From Streptococcus urinalis 2285-97 (lineage in GTDB: Bacteria; Bacillota; Bacilli; Lactobacillales; Streptococcaceae), in contig NZ_AEUZ02000001.1 of assembly GCF_000188055.2 (NCBI RefSeq), positions 1,378,001-1,442,000 of the forward strand: a stretch of 64,000 nucleotides of DNA, written 5' to 3'. Shown in pieces: positions 27,975-35,882 of this stretch; position 1 is the stretch's first letter; each line of letters starts with the position of its first letter. The position numbers and the translations under genes were made by a program. The notes under the pieces were generated by a model, which saw only the letters and a program-made list of their open reading frames with translations, ran no database searches and was not told the origin of the DNA.

Positions 27975-29455
27975 TAGTCTAAACTTGCGAAATAATGTAT
28001 GGGTTTTTGATCATTAAACAAGAAAGCATCTGAACTTACTGTTCTTAACTGCTTTTGTCCGGACTGCCAAAACAAGAAGAGTAATCCCACAGTAATCAAG
28101 GTTGAAACAAGATAAGTTATTAAGTTTAATCCCATATTAAAACCGATTTTTTGACTTAATATATAGGCTACTACTGCATAGAGCATAAATGAAGCAGGTA
28201 TCAGAGTAACAAAATAGTTTCGACGTTTTAGAACTAAATACCTTGTCGCTACTAAAAGACCTATAACGGCTGTCACTTGATTTGCCCAGTTAAAATAACG
28301 CCATAAGAGGTTGAAATCAACATGCGTCAAAACAAAGGATATAACATAAAGTGGTATAGTAACTGCAAAGATTTTCGGTAACGTATCTTGTTTAACATGA
28401 ATATAATCTGCAACAATCGTTCTGAGGCTTCGGAAGGCAGATAAACCTGAAGAAACTGGTAAAACAATCACACCTATAATAGCAATAGTTCCTAATGTAC
28501 CGCCAAGAAGCATTACCATCACTTGATTCACAACAGCTGATGGTGTCCCTGAGGCAATCATTTGATTTAAGGTTTGACCTTTAAATAAACTCATTGATGC
28601 AGCTGCCCAAATCATAGCAATAACACCTTCAGCAATCATCATACCATAGAAAGTAAAGCGACCTTCACGCTCATTTACAGTTGTTCTTGAAACCATAGGC
28701 GCTTGAGTGGCATGAAATCCAGAAATAGCACCACAAGAAATGGTAAAGAATAATGCTGGGAAAATATGTAATCCTGTTGGATGCATATTCCTAAAAGTAG
28801 ATACTGTCAAATTAGGCATATCAAATCCACCCGTTACTAATCGAAATCCTACCGCTGCAGTACTAATCATTAAAATAACACAAAATGCTGGATATACTTT
28901 TCCTAAGGCTTTATCAATAGGTAAAACTGTAGAAATTAAATAATAAACAAAGATAATGGCAATAATCCAAGGAAGTGCTAGAAATCCTTTTGGTAAGATA
29001 CTTAAAATCAAATTTGCTGGTGTTACTACAAATACAGTAGCAACTAATAACAACAGAAGCATTGAAAAAATATTAATGACATGTTTCATGGATTTGCCTA
29101 AGTAGCGACTTGCTAGTTCAGGAAGATAAGCACCGTTATTACGAAGTGAAATCATACCAATCATATAATCATGAACTGCACCTGCAAAAATACAACCAAA
29201 GATAATCCATAAATAAGCTACCGGTCCATATAATGCACCCATGATTGGTCCAAAAATAGGACCAGTACCCGCTATGTTTAGCAATTCAATCATTGCGTTT
29301 TTCCATTTTGGCATTGGAACAAAATCATAGCCATCTTTTAAGACCTCTGCAGGTGTCTGCCTGTTAGCATCTATTTGAAAATTTTTCTCTATGTATTTGC
29401 CATAAGTAAAATAGCCAAGAACTAACAAAAAAATACCACCTAAAAATGTTACCAT
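27974..29455 (-). CDS. cstA: CstA/BtsT-family pyruvate or peptide transporter
   Basis: The 493-residue protein has many TM segments and the CstA signature region (NIAGTGPIFGPIMGALYGP, then GAVHDYMIGMISLR). E. coli BtsT, of the same family, imports pyruvate with H+ under the BtsSR LytS/LytTR system. Here cstA lies directly downstream of lytS-lytR, which strongly suggests the same logic. AGGAGG seven bases before ATG at 29455 sets the start; the frame extends to 29479. Upstream are a cre site and three LytTR-like repeats. Confidence 0.88.
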   Translation of the reverse strand: MVTFLGGIFLLVLGYFTYGKYIEKNFQIDANRQTPAEVLKDGYDFVPMPKWKNAMIELLNIAGTGPIFGPIMGALYGPVAYLWIIFGCIFAGAVHDYMIGMISLRNNGAYLPELASRYLGKSMKHVINIFSMLLLLLVATVFVVTPANLILSILPKGFLALPWIIAIIFVYYLISTVLPIDKALGKVYPAFCVILMISTAAVGFRLVTGGFDMPNLTVSTFRNMHPTGLHIFPALFFTISCGAISGFHATQAPMVSRTTVNEREGRFTFYGMMIAEGVIAMIWAAASMSLFKGQTLNQMIASGTPSAVVNQVMVMLLGGTLGTIAIIGVIVLPVSSGLSAFRSLRTIVADYIHVKQDTLPKIFAVTIPLYVISFVLTHVDFNLLWRYFNWANQVTAVIGLLVATRYLVLKRRNYFVTLIPASFMLYAVVAYILSQKIGFNMGLNLITYLVSTLITVGLLFLFWQSGQKQLRTVSSDAFLFNDQKPIHYFASLD

Positions 29456-29484
29456 AACTGACCTCCTAAAATTTCTCACGCGTA

Positions 29485-29500
29485 ATAAAACGCTTTCATT
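29485..29500 (-). promoter_or_regulatory. cre (CcpA) site before cstA
   Basis: Reverse strand ATGAAAGCGTTTTATT closely matches the cre consensus. It falls at the expected transcription start, so CcpA could block initiation when preferred sugars are present. Confidence 0.6.
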
Positions 29501-29506
29501 AATAAT

Positions 29507-29515
29507 ATTTTAGCA
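29507..29515 (-). promoter_or_regulatory. cstA extended -10 promoter
   Basis: Reverse strand TGC-TAAAAT with no recognisable -35 at 17 bases, as expected for an activator-dependent promoter. Confidence 0.45.
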
Positions 29516-29547
29516 AGTTTTCAATGATAACATTTTTATTATTTATG

Positions 29548-29597
29548 AATTAACTATTTTGAAGGGCGAAATAGCTATGATCTGATTTAAATAACTA
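29548..29597 (-). repeat. Three phased direct repeats, candidate LytR binding sites
   Basis: Reverse strand TAGTTATTT (29597-29589), TAGCTATTT (29577-29569) and TAGTTAATT (29556-29548) repeat every 20-21 bases, two helical turns, just upstream of the cstA -10. LytTR regulators typically bind direct repeats with this spacing. Confidence 0.5.
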
Positions 29598-29603
29598 AAA
29601 CAA

Positions 29604-30314
29604 TTAAAAATCAAGTTTAGATTTTAACATTTTGACATGAGAACGACTAACTGGAATTGCTTGATGGTTTGACATATGAAGTCGAAGAGTCTGATTAAAC
29701 CATGGTTCAATTGTTTTAATTTCTCTAATATTTATGATATATGAGCGATGAACTTTTAAAAATTGATCCTTTGGAAGTTTTGATAACCACTTTTGAAGTG
29801 TTTGGTCTGAATAAAATGATGTTTTTGGAGTGTATAAAATCGTCTTACCTTGCATAGCCTCAATAGAGATAATTTCTTGCTTTTTAACCATTACCACTTT
29901 TTCGTCATAACAGACAGAGAAAACTTGTCTTGATTCCTGATGAGACTTACTTTTTTGGATGTGATTCGTGACTTTTTCTAAAGACTTGCACAAACGGTCA
30001 TAATCATAAGGTTTCAAAAGATAATCTTGTGCATTTTGTTCAAATGCTTCCAATGCATATTGGTCATAAGCTGTTGCAAATATAATTTTTGGGGGCTTTT
30101 TCATTTGATTCATTATCTTAGCTAATGTCATACCAGACTCTTTACCTAAATGAATGTCAATAAAAACAAGGTCATACTGCTCTTGTAACAAACATGACTG
30201 AGCCTCTCTGATATTACTAGCTTCATTGATTTGATTTTTGGAAGAAAATCGTTTTAAAAGAAAAGTTAATTCATTACGTGCTAATGGTTCATCATCAACT
30301 ATTAGTATGTTCAT
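29604..30314 (-). CDS. lytR: LytTR response regulator (LytR/LytT)
   Basis: The 236-residue protein has a receiver domain (IVDDEPLARNEL with the acidic pocket, phospho-Asp in FIDIHLG near residue 53, Lys in LLKPYDYDRL) and a C-terminal LytTR DNA-binding domain (VHRSYIINIREIKTIEPW, then IPVSRSHVKML). It follows lytS with a 4-base gap and precedes cstA. Control of cstA by the repeats in between is inferred. Confidence 0.9.
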   Translation of the reverse strand: MNILIVDDEPLARNELTFLLKRFSSKNQINEASNIREAQSCLLQEQYDLVFIDIHLGKESGMTLAKIMNQMKKPPKIIFATAYDQYALEAFEQNAQDYLLKPYDYDRLCKSLEKVTNHIQKSKSHQESRQVFSVCYDEKVVMVKKQEIISIEAMQGKTILYTPKTSFYSDQTLQKWLSKLPKDQFLKVHRSYIINIREIKTIEPWFNQTLRLHMSNHQAIPVSRSHVKMLKSKLDF

Positions 30315-30318
30315 ATCT

Positions 30319-32058
30319 TCACATCTCCTCCAGTGGTATTTTAACCGTTACTTGGGTTCCTTTTGAGCTAGACTCAAAATGAAGTTTTGCCTTCGTTCCA
30401 TATAAAAAATGCAATCTTTTATTTAAATTTTCAATTGCTGAGCCATTTCCTTTTGATTTTACTTTTTGTTTTCCAAGAAGCTTTAGCTTATCCTTTGGTA
30501 TTCCAATACCATTGTCAGTAACTACCAATAATAAATCATTTCTTTTTATACTAATATCAACACAGAGTTTATTGCCATTCTCTTGTTTATCAAAGGCATG
30601 TTTATAAGCATTTTCTACCAATATTTGTAAGGTAAATGGCGGAAGGGAAACTTTTTGATTAACAGGAATGTTATTATGCATTTCAAATTGAACATTATCT
30701 GGAAATCTTGCATTTTCTAAGGCAAGAAAAGCATTAACTTGTTCAATTTCATTTTCTAAAGGTATGATGTTATTTCTCGTTCCTTGTAAATTTGAACGAA
30801 TAAATTTGCTAAATTCACCAACTAGATATCTGGCTTTCTCACTATCCATACGTATCAATGCAGAAATGGTGTTTAGAGCATTAAATAAAAAATGAGGATT
30901 AACTTGAGCTTGTAATGACTTTAGTTCGGCATCACTTAAAAGTCTTGCTGCTTCTTCAGCTTGTCCTAAGGCTAATTGTGTTGAAAATATATTTCCTAAA
31001 CCCATTGCCATTTGTTGATCAGCATAAGTCATTTTTTCCTCGTTAGAAAAATACAACTTTAAGGTACCGATGGTTTCTTCATGCCATTTTAGTGGAATAA
31101 CAATAGCAGATGTTAACGGGCAATTAGGATGATGACATTCTATCTCACTTTTAGTCCTTCCTATAGTTAATTTACCAGTTGCAATGGCTCTTTTTGCCAA
31201 TTCTGTTAATAATGCTGTGTTTGGTAGATGATGATCAGACCCCATACCTACAAAAGCTAAAATCGTTGTTGTATTGGTTAGACTAACTGCACTGACATTC
31301 ATATGTTGGTAAATAATTTTAGCCACAGGTTGACATGATTCTATAGATAAACCTTGTCTTAAATAGGGCAATGTAAGATTGGTTAATTCTAACACTTGAT
31401 GGGTCTGGACTGCTTTTGCTTGATCTTCCAATTTTTTTGTGGCCGTAATAATAGAAATAAAAATTCCTACACCTAATGTATTACTTAGTATCATCGGTAA
31501 ACTAATAAATGCAACCAATCGCCATGCTTGCTCAAATTTTGGACTCAACAATAAAATGCAGACCATTTGTAGCACTTCCATTAAAAAACCAATCAACATG
31601 CCTTGTCTAACAGTAATTTCACCTGATGATTTTCTAAAATAATGACCTGAAATACCTGAGAATAGCCCAATCAGCAATGAAGACACCACATAGATATAGG
31701 GTGATAAACCACCTTGTAAATATCTGAAAAATACTGAAATTAAACCTACTACGATCCCAATAAATGGTCCCCCTATAAGTCCAGCCATACCGATTGTTAA
31801 TACTCTAGTATTTGCAACAGATGATTGATCAGCAATATGGCTTAAAGTTTGATTAACAATAGATAGGTCAGCTTTAATCTCAACACCAGTAAAATTAGAA
31901 ATAGTTGCAAACACACTAAAGAGACAGAGTAAAATAAATTGGTTTTTTGCTTTTTTGGGATAGTTTAAAGTCTCTTTAATCATAGGAATATGAACAAAAC
32001 CATAGGATAGGAGAATGATTAAACCCGCTCTTTCCATCATGATTAAAAAAAGTGTCAT
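30319..32058 (-). CDS. lytS: Sensor histidine kinase LytS (5TM-5TMR_LYT)
   Basis: The 579-residue kinase has an N-terminal multi-TM sensor domain (residues 1-210), a GAF-like segment with a Cys/His cluster (ECHHPNCPLTSAIVIPL), the phospho-acceptor helix LQAQVNPHFLFNALNTISALIR, and the HATPase domain (LVENAYKHAF, DNGIGIPK, GNGSAIENLNKRL). Relatives (LytS, BtsS) respond to pyruvate or membrane state. It forms an operon with lytR and cstA lies next downstream. Confidence 0.9.
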   Translation of the reverse strand: MTLFLIMMERAGLIILLSYGFVHIPMIKETLNYPKKAKNQFILLCLFSVFATISNFTGVEIKADLSIVNQTLSHIADQSSVANTRVLTIGMAGLIGGPFIGIVVGLISVFFRYLQGGLSPYIYVVSSLLIGLFSGISGHYFRKSSGEITVRQGMLIGFLMEVLQMVCILLLSPKFEQAWRLVAFISLPMILSNTLGVGIFISIITATKKLEDQAKAVQTHQVLELTNLTLPYLRQGLSIESCQPVAKIIYQHMNVSAVSLTNTTTILAFVGMGSDHHLPNTALLTELAKRAIATGKLTIGRTKSEIECHHPNCPLTSAIVIPLKWHEETIGTLKLYFSNEEKMTYADQQMAMGLGNIFSTQLALGQAEEAARLLSDAELKSLQAQVNPHFLFNALNTISALIRMDSEKARYLVGEFSKFIRSNLQGTRNNIIPLENEIEQVNAFLALENARFPDNVQFEMHNNIPVNQKVSLPPFTLQILVENAYKHAFDKQENGNKLCVDISIKRNDLLLVVTDNGIGIPKDKLKLLGKQKVKSKGNGSAIENLNKRLHFLYGTKAKLHFESSSKGTQVTVKIPLEEM

Positions 32059-32130
32059 TTCTTTATCCTTTTACCATTTTTTTATCATTATTATATCATA
32101 ATAACAAGTGATTTAAAAAATGACAAAAAA

Positions 32131-32155
32131 TAAAAAGGCATATTTATGCCTTTTC
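32131..32155 (-). terminator. Terminator after the DUF4430 lipoprotein gene
   Basis: AAAAGGCATA-TT-TATGCCTTTT with a T-run on the reverse strand. Confidence 0.75.
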
Positions 32156-32531
32156 ATTTATAAACTTTTTGATAAAACGTAATAACATCTCCTGATTTAA
32201 CTTTGATTTGATTTGCAGCTTTTGGAGCAACTTTACCATTTATGTCAAACATCCAATATTTCTTAGCTACTTGATCTTGTTTTAGACCATCAATTTCTGT
32301 GATAAACCCATTATTTTCGACCACTTTATAATGTTTCTTTAGCACTGCCATAACAGTTTGACCTTTTTTGAAAGTTACTTTTTTATCCAAAACAGACTTA
32401 TCTTTTTTCAAAATGAGTCTCACCTTAGGTCTTGTATTTTGATTACTACTCTTGCTATGAGATGAATGAGAACATGCCGAAAGAAAAAGAAATAGGGACA
32501 CTATTAACAGTAATTTAATATATTTTTTCAT
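32154..32531 (-). CDS. DUF4430 lipoprotein
   Basis: The 125-residue protein has a lipoprotein signal peptide ending LFLSAC (lipobox, Cys20). A Ser/His/Lys linker follows, then one DUF4430 domain (GQTVMAVLKKHYKVV, KYWMFDINGK), a fold related to the C-terminal part of transcobalamin. It overlaps the upstream S-component gene by 17 bases. A surface ligand-binding role for the partner transporter is likely; a corrinoid ligand is conceivable but not shown. Confidence 0.75.
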   Translation of the reverse strand: MKKYIKLLLIVSLFLFLSACSHSSHSKSSNQNTRPKVRLILKKDKSVLDKKVTFKKGQTVMAVLKKHYKVVENNGFITEIDGLKQDQVAKKYWMFDINGKVAPKAANQIKVKSGDVITFYQKVYK

Positions 32532-33027
32532 TTTTAAATCTCCTAAAAATTGAAACTAATATGGGATAAAAAAGACCCGTTGACAAAGCATGACCAATAT
32601 TATAAATAAAACCAGCTAGTACATAAGACCACCAAGGCATACTATAGATGTAAGCAAAGAAGGAATCTATCAACAATCCATAACAAAAGGCTAATAATGC
32701 TAAAATAAGAGATTGGAGTAATAACTTAATGACTCTCTCAAACTTAAATTTAGAAAAAAGTGGTACAATAAGTATCTTCCAAATCATTAAGATGATACTA
32801 AAAGATAGTATTTGCCAGAAAATCCAAGGACCAAATCCTAATAAAAAAGAACTTGTAAACATTGTAATTGTCATCACTAATATCGCTTCTGATAAACCAA
32901 AATATAAAGAAATAACAAAGAATAATGCTGTTATTGGCTGAATATTTGGAAGGCTAGAGAAAGCTATTCGTAGAACGACACATAAAGCCGAAAAAATAGC
33001 TATTCTTGTCATCTGTTTTATTGCCAT
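32515..33027 (-). CDS. ECF transporter S component (substrate unknown)
   Basis: The protein of about 170 residues has six hydrophobic segments and an N-terminal helix (TRIAIFSALCVVLRIAFSSL) like vitamin-binding S components of energy-coupling factor transporters, which share the EcfA/A'/T module encoded elsewhere. GGTGAGG before ATG at 33027 is favoured over 33039. No vitamin riboswitch is seen upstream. The overlapping DUF4430 lipoprotein gene implies the two act together. Confidence 0.72.
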   Translation of the reverse strand: MAIKQMTRIAIFSALCVVLRIAFSSLPNIQPITALFFVISLYFGLSEAILVMTITMFTSSFLLGFGPWIFWQILSFSIILMIWKILIVPLFSKFKFERVIKLLLQSLILALLAFCYGLLIDSFFAYIYSMPWWSYVLAGFIYNIGHALSTGLFYPILVSIFRRFKNEKIY

Positions 33028-33039
33028 TCGATACCTCAC

Positions 33040-33282
33040 CTAATTGTAATCAATTTATTATGACAAATTCATTTATCAATTGCAAACCTTTTTAAAATAG
33101 AAACCCTAATTTTTACTTATCTAATAGAAACATTGATATTGTTTGATATTTTAATGTTATTCTTTTTTCCTAACACTATCTCTTTTACAGTAGTTTTTAT
33201 CTTCATTTTTGGAAAAAATGAGTCATTTTGTTCAAAAATCCACTAAAAATCAGCTAAAACATAAGAAATTAGTTAGGAAATT
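33040..33282. other. Divergent intergenic region
   Basis: About 240 AT-rich bases between the divergent S-component and muramidase genes. TTGATA/TAAATT on the reverse strand near 33080-33050 is a weak promoter candidate. I see no riboswitch-like conserved block, no terminator and no open frame of note. Confidence 0.4.
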
Positions 33283-33311
33283 TTGATTTTTTTAGTCTTT
33301 TAGGTTACAAT
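33283..33311 (+). promoter_or_regulatory. Promoter of the GH25 gene, apparently leaderless
   Basis: TTGATT (33283-33288), 17-base spacer, TACAAT (33306-33311). The ATG at 33319 is seven bases beyond the -10, with no Shine-Dalgarno sequence. Confidence 0.6.
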
Positions 33312-33318
33312 ATGGATA

Positions 33319-34161
33319 ATGAGAAGAAGAATAAAACCCCTAGTGGTTGCCGTTTTTTTTGCATTAATTGCACTCATGCTGATTGTTGGAAAAATACATG
33401 CTAATTACTTACAAAAACAAACTTTAAATAAAGCAAGAGCAAGTATTCCTACTACAACAAAGCAGAGTTCAAAAACGACTACTAGTTCCACAGAAAAAAA
33501 AGAGTTTGTCCTTAATCCAATCATCGATGTTTCTGGCTGGCAACTACCAAGTGAGATCGATTACGATACCTTATCTAAAAATATTTCCGGTGCAATTGTT
33601 CGTGTTTATGGAGGATCACAAATAACTGCACATAATAATGCTGCTTATACTACCGGAATTGATAAATCATTTAAAAAGCATATTAAAGAGTTTCAAAAAC
33701 GCAATGTTCCTGTTGCTGTTTATAGTTATGCTCTAGGTTCTAACACTTCAGAAATGAAGGCAGAAGCAAAAGCTTTTTACAAAAATGCATCTCCTTATAA
33801 ACCAACGTTTTATTGGATTGACGTTGAAGAGGCTACAATGAAAAATATGAATAAAGGTGTAAAAGCATTTCGTGATGAGTTGAAAAAACTTGGTGCTAAA
33901 AATGTTGGTATTTATATTGGTACTTATTTCATGCAAGAACAAAATATTTCTACTAAAGGATTTGATGCTGTGTGGATTCCAACTTATGGTACAGACTCAG
34001 GCTATTATGAAGCTGCCCCTGATACTTCCCTTGATTATGATTTACACCAATATACATCTCAAGGTTACTTAAATGGCTTTTCAAATCCTCTTGATTTAAA
34101 TCAAATTGCTGTAACAAAGGACAAGCAAAAAACATACAAAAAATTATTTGGTAAACAATAA
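33319..34161 (+). CDS. Membrane-anchored GH25 muramidase (lysozyme-like)
   Basis: The 280-residue protein has a basic start (MRRRIKP), one hydrophobic segment (residues 8-25) acting as signal-anchor, a Thr/Ser/Lys linker, and a GH25 domain from residue 67. Catalytic-type motifs are IDVSGWQ, FYWIDVEEA and YDLHQYTSQG. GH25 enzymes hydrolyse the MurNAc-GlcNAc bond of peptidoglycan outside the cell. No cell-wall-binding repeats are present, so it is probably a housekeeping wall enzyme and not a phage lysin. Confidence 0.85.
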   Translation: MRRRIKPLVVAVFFALIALMLIVGKIHANYLQKQTLNKARASIPTTTKQSSKTTTSSTEKKEFVLNPIIDVSGWQLPSEIDYDTLSKNISGAIVRVYGGSQITAHNNAAYTTGIDKSFKKHIKEFQKRNVPVAVYSYALGSNTSEMKAEAKAFYKNASPYKPTFYWIDVEEATMKNMNKGVKAFRDELKKLGAKNVGIYIGTYFMQEQNISTKGFDAVWIPTYGTDSGYYEAAPDTSLDYDLHQYTSQGYLNGFSNPLDLNQIAVTKDKQKTYKKLFGKQ

Positions 34162-34187
34162 AAAGTTGATAATTATCAGCTTTTTTA
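34161..34187 (+). terminator. Terminator of the GH25 gene
   Basis: GTTGAT-AATT-ATCAGC (one G-T pair) followed by six Ts. Confidence 0.65.
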
Positions 34188-34192
34188 TTATC

Positions 34193-34221
34193 TTGACAAG
34201 TAAGTACTTTCATTTTATAAT
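34193..34221 (+). promoter_or_regulatory. thiT promoter
   Basis: TTGACA (34193-34198), 17-base spacer, TATAAT (34216-34221): a full consensus promoter ahead of the TPP riboswitch. Confidence 0.85.
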
Positions 34222-34238
34222 GGAAAAAAATAAATACT

Positions 34239-34320
34239 CACAAAGGAGTGCTTTGGCTGAGATCGCAGATTTGCGAAATCCTAAGGACCTGATCTCGTTA
34301 ATACGAGCGTAGGGATTGTG
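34239..34320 (+). promoter_or_regulatory. TPP (THI-box) riboswitch
   Basis: The conserved blocks GGCTGAGAT, GGACCTGATCT and AGCGTAGGGA are present. P1 pairs CACAA (34239-34243) with TTGTG (34316-34320), and a variable arm GATCGCAGATTTGCGAAAT lies between. TPP binding should switch thiT off. Confidence 0.95.
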
Positions 34321-34345
34321 AAAAGTCATTTTGACAAAACACCGT

Positions 34346-34377
34346 CTCCTTTTGTGTTGTTCATAAGGAGTTTTTTT
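34346..34377 (+). terminator. TPP riboswitch expression platform (terminator that also hides the RBS)
   Basis: CTCCTT (34346-34351) pairs with AAGGAG (34365-34370). Seven Ts follow, and the ATG comes directly after. The AAGGAG arm is the thiT ribosome binding site, so this hairpin can both stop transcription and block translation. Confidence 0.75.
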
Positions 34378-34944
34378 ATGTCACCAAAATCTAACGTTAC
34401 TTGTTTAATTGAAGCAGCTATTTTTGCTGCGTTAGCTATGGTATTATCTTATATACCAGACTTTGCCAGTTGGTTCACACCTTCATTTGGAGCTATCCCT
34501 ATTGTTCTTTACGCATTACGACGTGGACTTAAGTATGGATTATTAGCTAGTCTTATTTGGGGATTACTACATTTTATTTTGGGAAAAGTTTATTATCTCA
34601 GTTTATCTCAAGTCTTAATTGAATATATTTTAGCTTTTGTATCTATGGGATTAGCTGGTTTATTTGCTAATCAAGTTCAAGCTGCTATCAAACAAAAGAA
34701 AATGAAATCAGCTATTTCTTCTGCTTTTCAAGGTGCAACTTTGGCAGTTCTTGTTCGTTATATTTGGCATTATATTGCCGGTGTCATTTTTTGGGGTAGT
34801 TATGCACCAAAAGGCATGTCAGCATTTTGGTATTCATTTACTGTAAACGGTACTGCAGGCCTACTAACTTTGATTTTTGTCTTAATCTCTGTCTATATTT
34901 TACTTGAAACACAATCAAAATTCTTTATTCCTTCAAAGCGTTAA
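34378..34944 (+). CDS. thiT: Thiamine ECF transporter S component ThiT
   Basis: ThiT is the thiamine-binding membrane subunit of an ECF transporter. The 188-residue protein has six TM segments and family motifs including SFGAIPIVLYALRRGLKYG, and the Trp/Tyr-rich thiamine pocket in RYIWHYIAGVIFWGSYAP. It lies behind a TPP riboswitch. ATG at 34378 follows the riboswitch-controlled AAGGAG; the frame open to 34318 runs through the aptamer and is not coding. Confidence 0.93.
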   Translation: MSPKSNVTCLIEAAIFAALAMVLSYIPDFASWFTPSFGAIPIVLYALRRGLKYGLLASLIWGLLHFILGKVYYLSLSQVLIEYILAFVSMGLAGLFANQVQAAIKQKKMKSAISSAFQGATLAVLVRYIWHYIAGVIFWGSYAPKGMSAFWYSFTVNGTAGLLTLIFVLISVYILLETQSKFFIPSKR

Positions 34945-34966
34945 TCTTCTTTTAATAATTGATATA

Positions 34967-34998
34967 AAGTGGTATAATTAAGTTTGTACCACTTTTTT
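34967..34998 (+). terminator. thiT terminator overlapping the ybaK promoter
   Basis: AAGTGGTA (34967-34974) and TACCACTT (34987-34994) with a T-run. The loop holds TATAAT (34973-34978), a possible -10 for the next gene. Confidence 0.6.
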
Positions 34999-35013
34999 GT
35001 ATGTGAGGAATTT

Positions 35014-35487
35014 ATGTCCAAAAAATCGAAACAGAAAAAAACACTTGTCGATCAAATTTTAGATAAAGCTGGCATAGAGCATGACAGTTTATCACTTAAT
35101 GCCTTAAAAGATGATTTACCTGATCATATTAATAAATCAGATATCTATAAAACATTAGCTTTAATTGGTGATAAAACTGGTCCCATTATTGGAATTGTTC
35201 CAATAACTGAACATCTTTCCGAAAAAAAGCTAGCTAAAATATCAAAAAATAAAAAAGTTAGTATGATTCCACAAAAGAATTTACAAAAAACAACAGGTTA
35301 TGTTCACGGTGCTAACAATCCAGTCGGTATCCGTCAAAAACATTCTTATCCAATTATTATTGACCAATCTGCTCTTGATAAAGGTACAATGATTGTATCA
35401 GCTGGAGAAATTGGTCGTTCAATCAAAATTAATAGTCAGTTATTAGCTCAATTTGTTGAAGCATCTTTTGCTGATATTATTGTTTAG
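35014..35487 (+). CDS. ybaK: Cys-tRNA(Pro)/Cys-tRNA(Cys) deacylase YbaK/EbsC family
   Basis: The 157-residue single-domain editing protein hydrolyses mischarged Cys-tRNA(Pro). Family motifs include the tRNA-editing core TLALIGDKTGP and GYVHGANNPVGIRQKHSYP, with DQSALDKGTMIVSAGEIGRSI. GTGAGGAATTT before ATG at 35014 selects this start over 34984. It overlaps nothing; the YccF gene starts 7 bases downstream, so they form an operon. Confidence 0.88.
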   Translation: MSKKSKQKKTLVDQILDKAGIEHDSLSLNALKDDLPDHINKSDIYKTLALIGDKTGPIIGIVPITEHLSEKKLAKISKNKKVSMIPQKNLQKTTGYVHGANNPVGIRQKHSYPIIIDQSALDKGTMIVSAGEIGRSIKINSQLLAQFVEASFADIIV

Positions 35488-35494
35488 GAGTCTT

Positions 35495-35860
35495 ATGAAA
35501 ATTTTAGGTAATATAATATGGTTTATTTTTTCAGGATTATGGGCTTGGCTTGCCTGGTCCATTATTGGTCTAATCCTTTGTTTTACAGTAATTGGCATAC
35601 CAGTTGGTATCCAATGCTTTAAAATTGGACAATTTGGATTATTCCCATTTGGAAAAACCATCGAACCAGGTCAAAGTGGGGGTCATCTCATTTTGAACTT
35701 AATTTGGATTGTCTTAGTTGGATGGGAACTTGCTCTAATGCATCTTAGTTCAGCTATTCTTCTTTGTGTCACCATTGTTGGAATACCATTTGCCTGGCAA
35801 TCTGTTAAATTAGCATATGTAAGTATAATCCCATTTGGGGCTAAAATCGTACCAATTTAA
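35495..35860 (+). CDS. YccF-domain membrane protein
   Basis: The 121-residue protein has two copies of the YccF pattern (hydrophobic helix, then TVIGIPVGIQCFKIGQFGLFPFGK and TIVGIPFAWQSVKLAYVSIIPFG), giving about four TM segments. TTAGGAG before ATG at 35495 sets the start. It lies between ybaK and a histidine phosphatase gene. The function of the family is unknown. Confidence 0.8.
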   Translation: MKILGNIIWFIFSGLWAWLAWSIIGLILCFTVIGIPVGIQCFKIGQFGLFPFGKTIEPGQSGGHLILNLIWIVLVGWELALMHLSSAILLCVTIVGIPFAWQSVKLAYVSIIPFGAKIVPI

Positions 35861-35882
35861 TAAAGGAGGAAAAAGAAGATTT

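Noticed and set aside
33040..33282. Possible cobalamin riboswitch upstream of the S-component/DUF4430 genes
   Set aside because: No B12-box or other conserved aptamer block is visible on the reverse strand.
34318..34377. N-terminal extension of ThiT reaching back to 34318
   Set aside because: It would translate through the riboswitch aptamer and terminator; the family start MSPK at 34378 follows the ribosome binding site.
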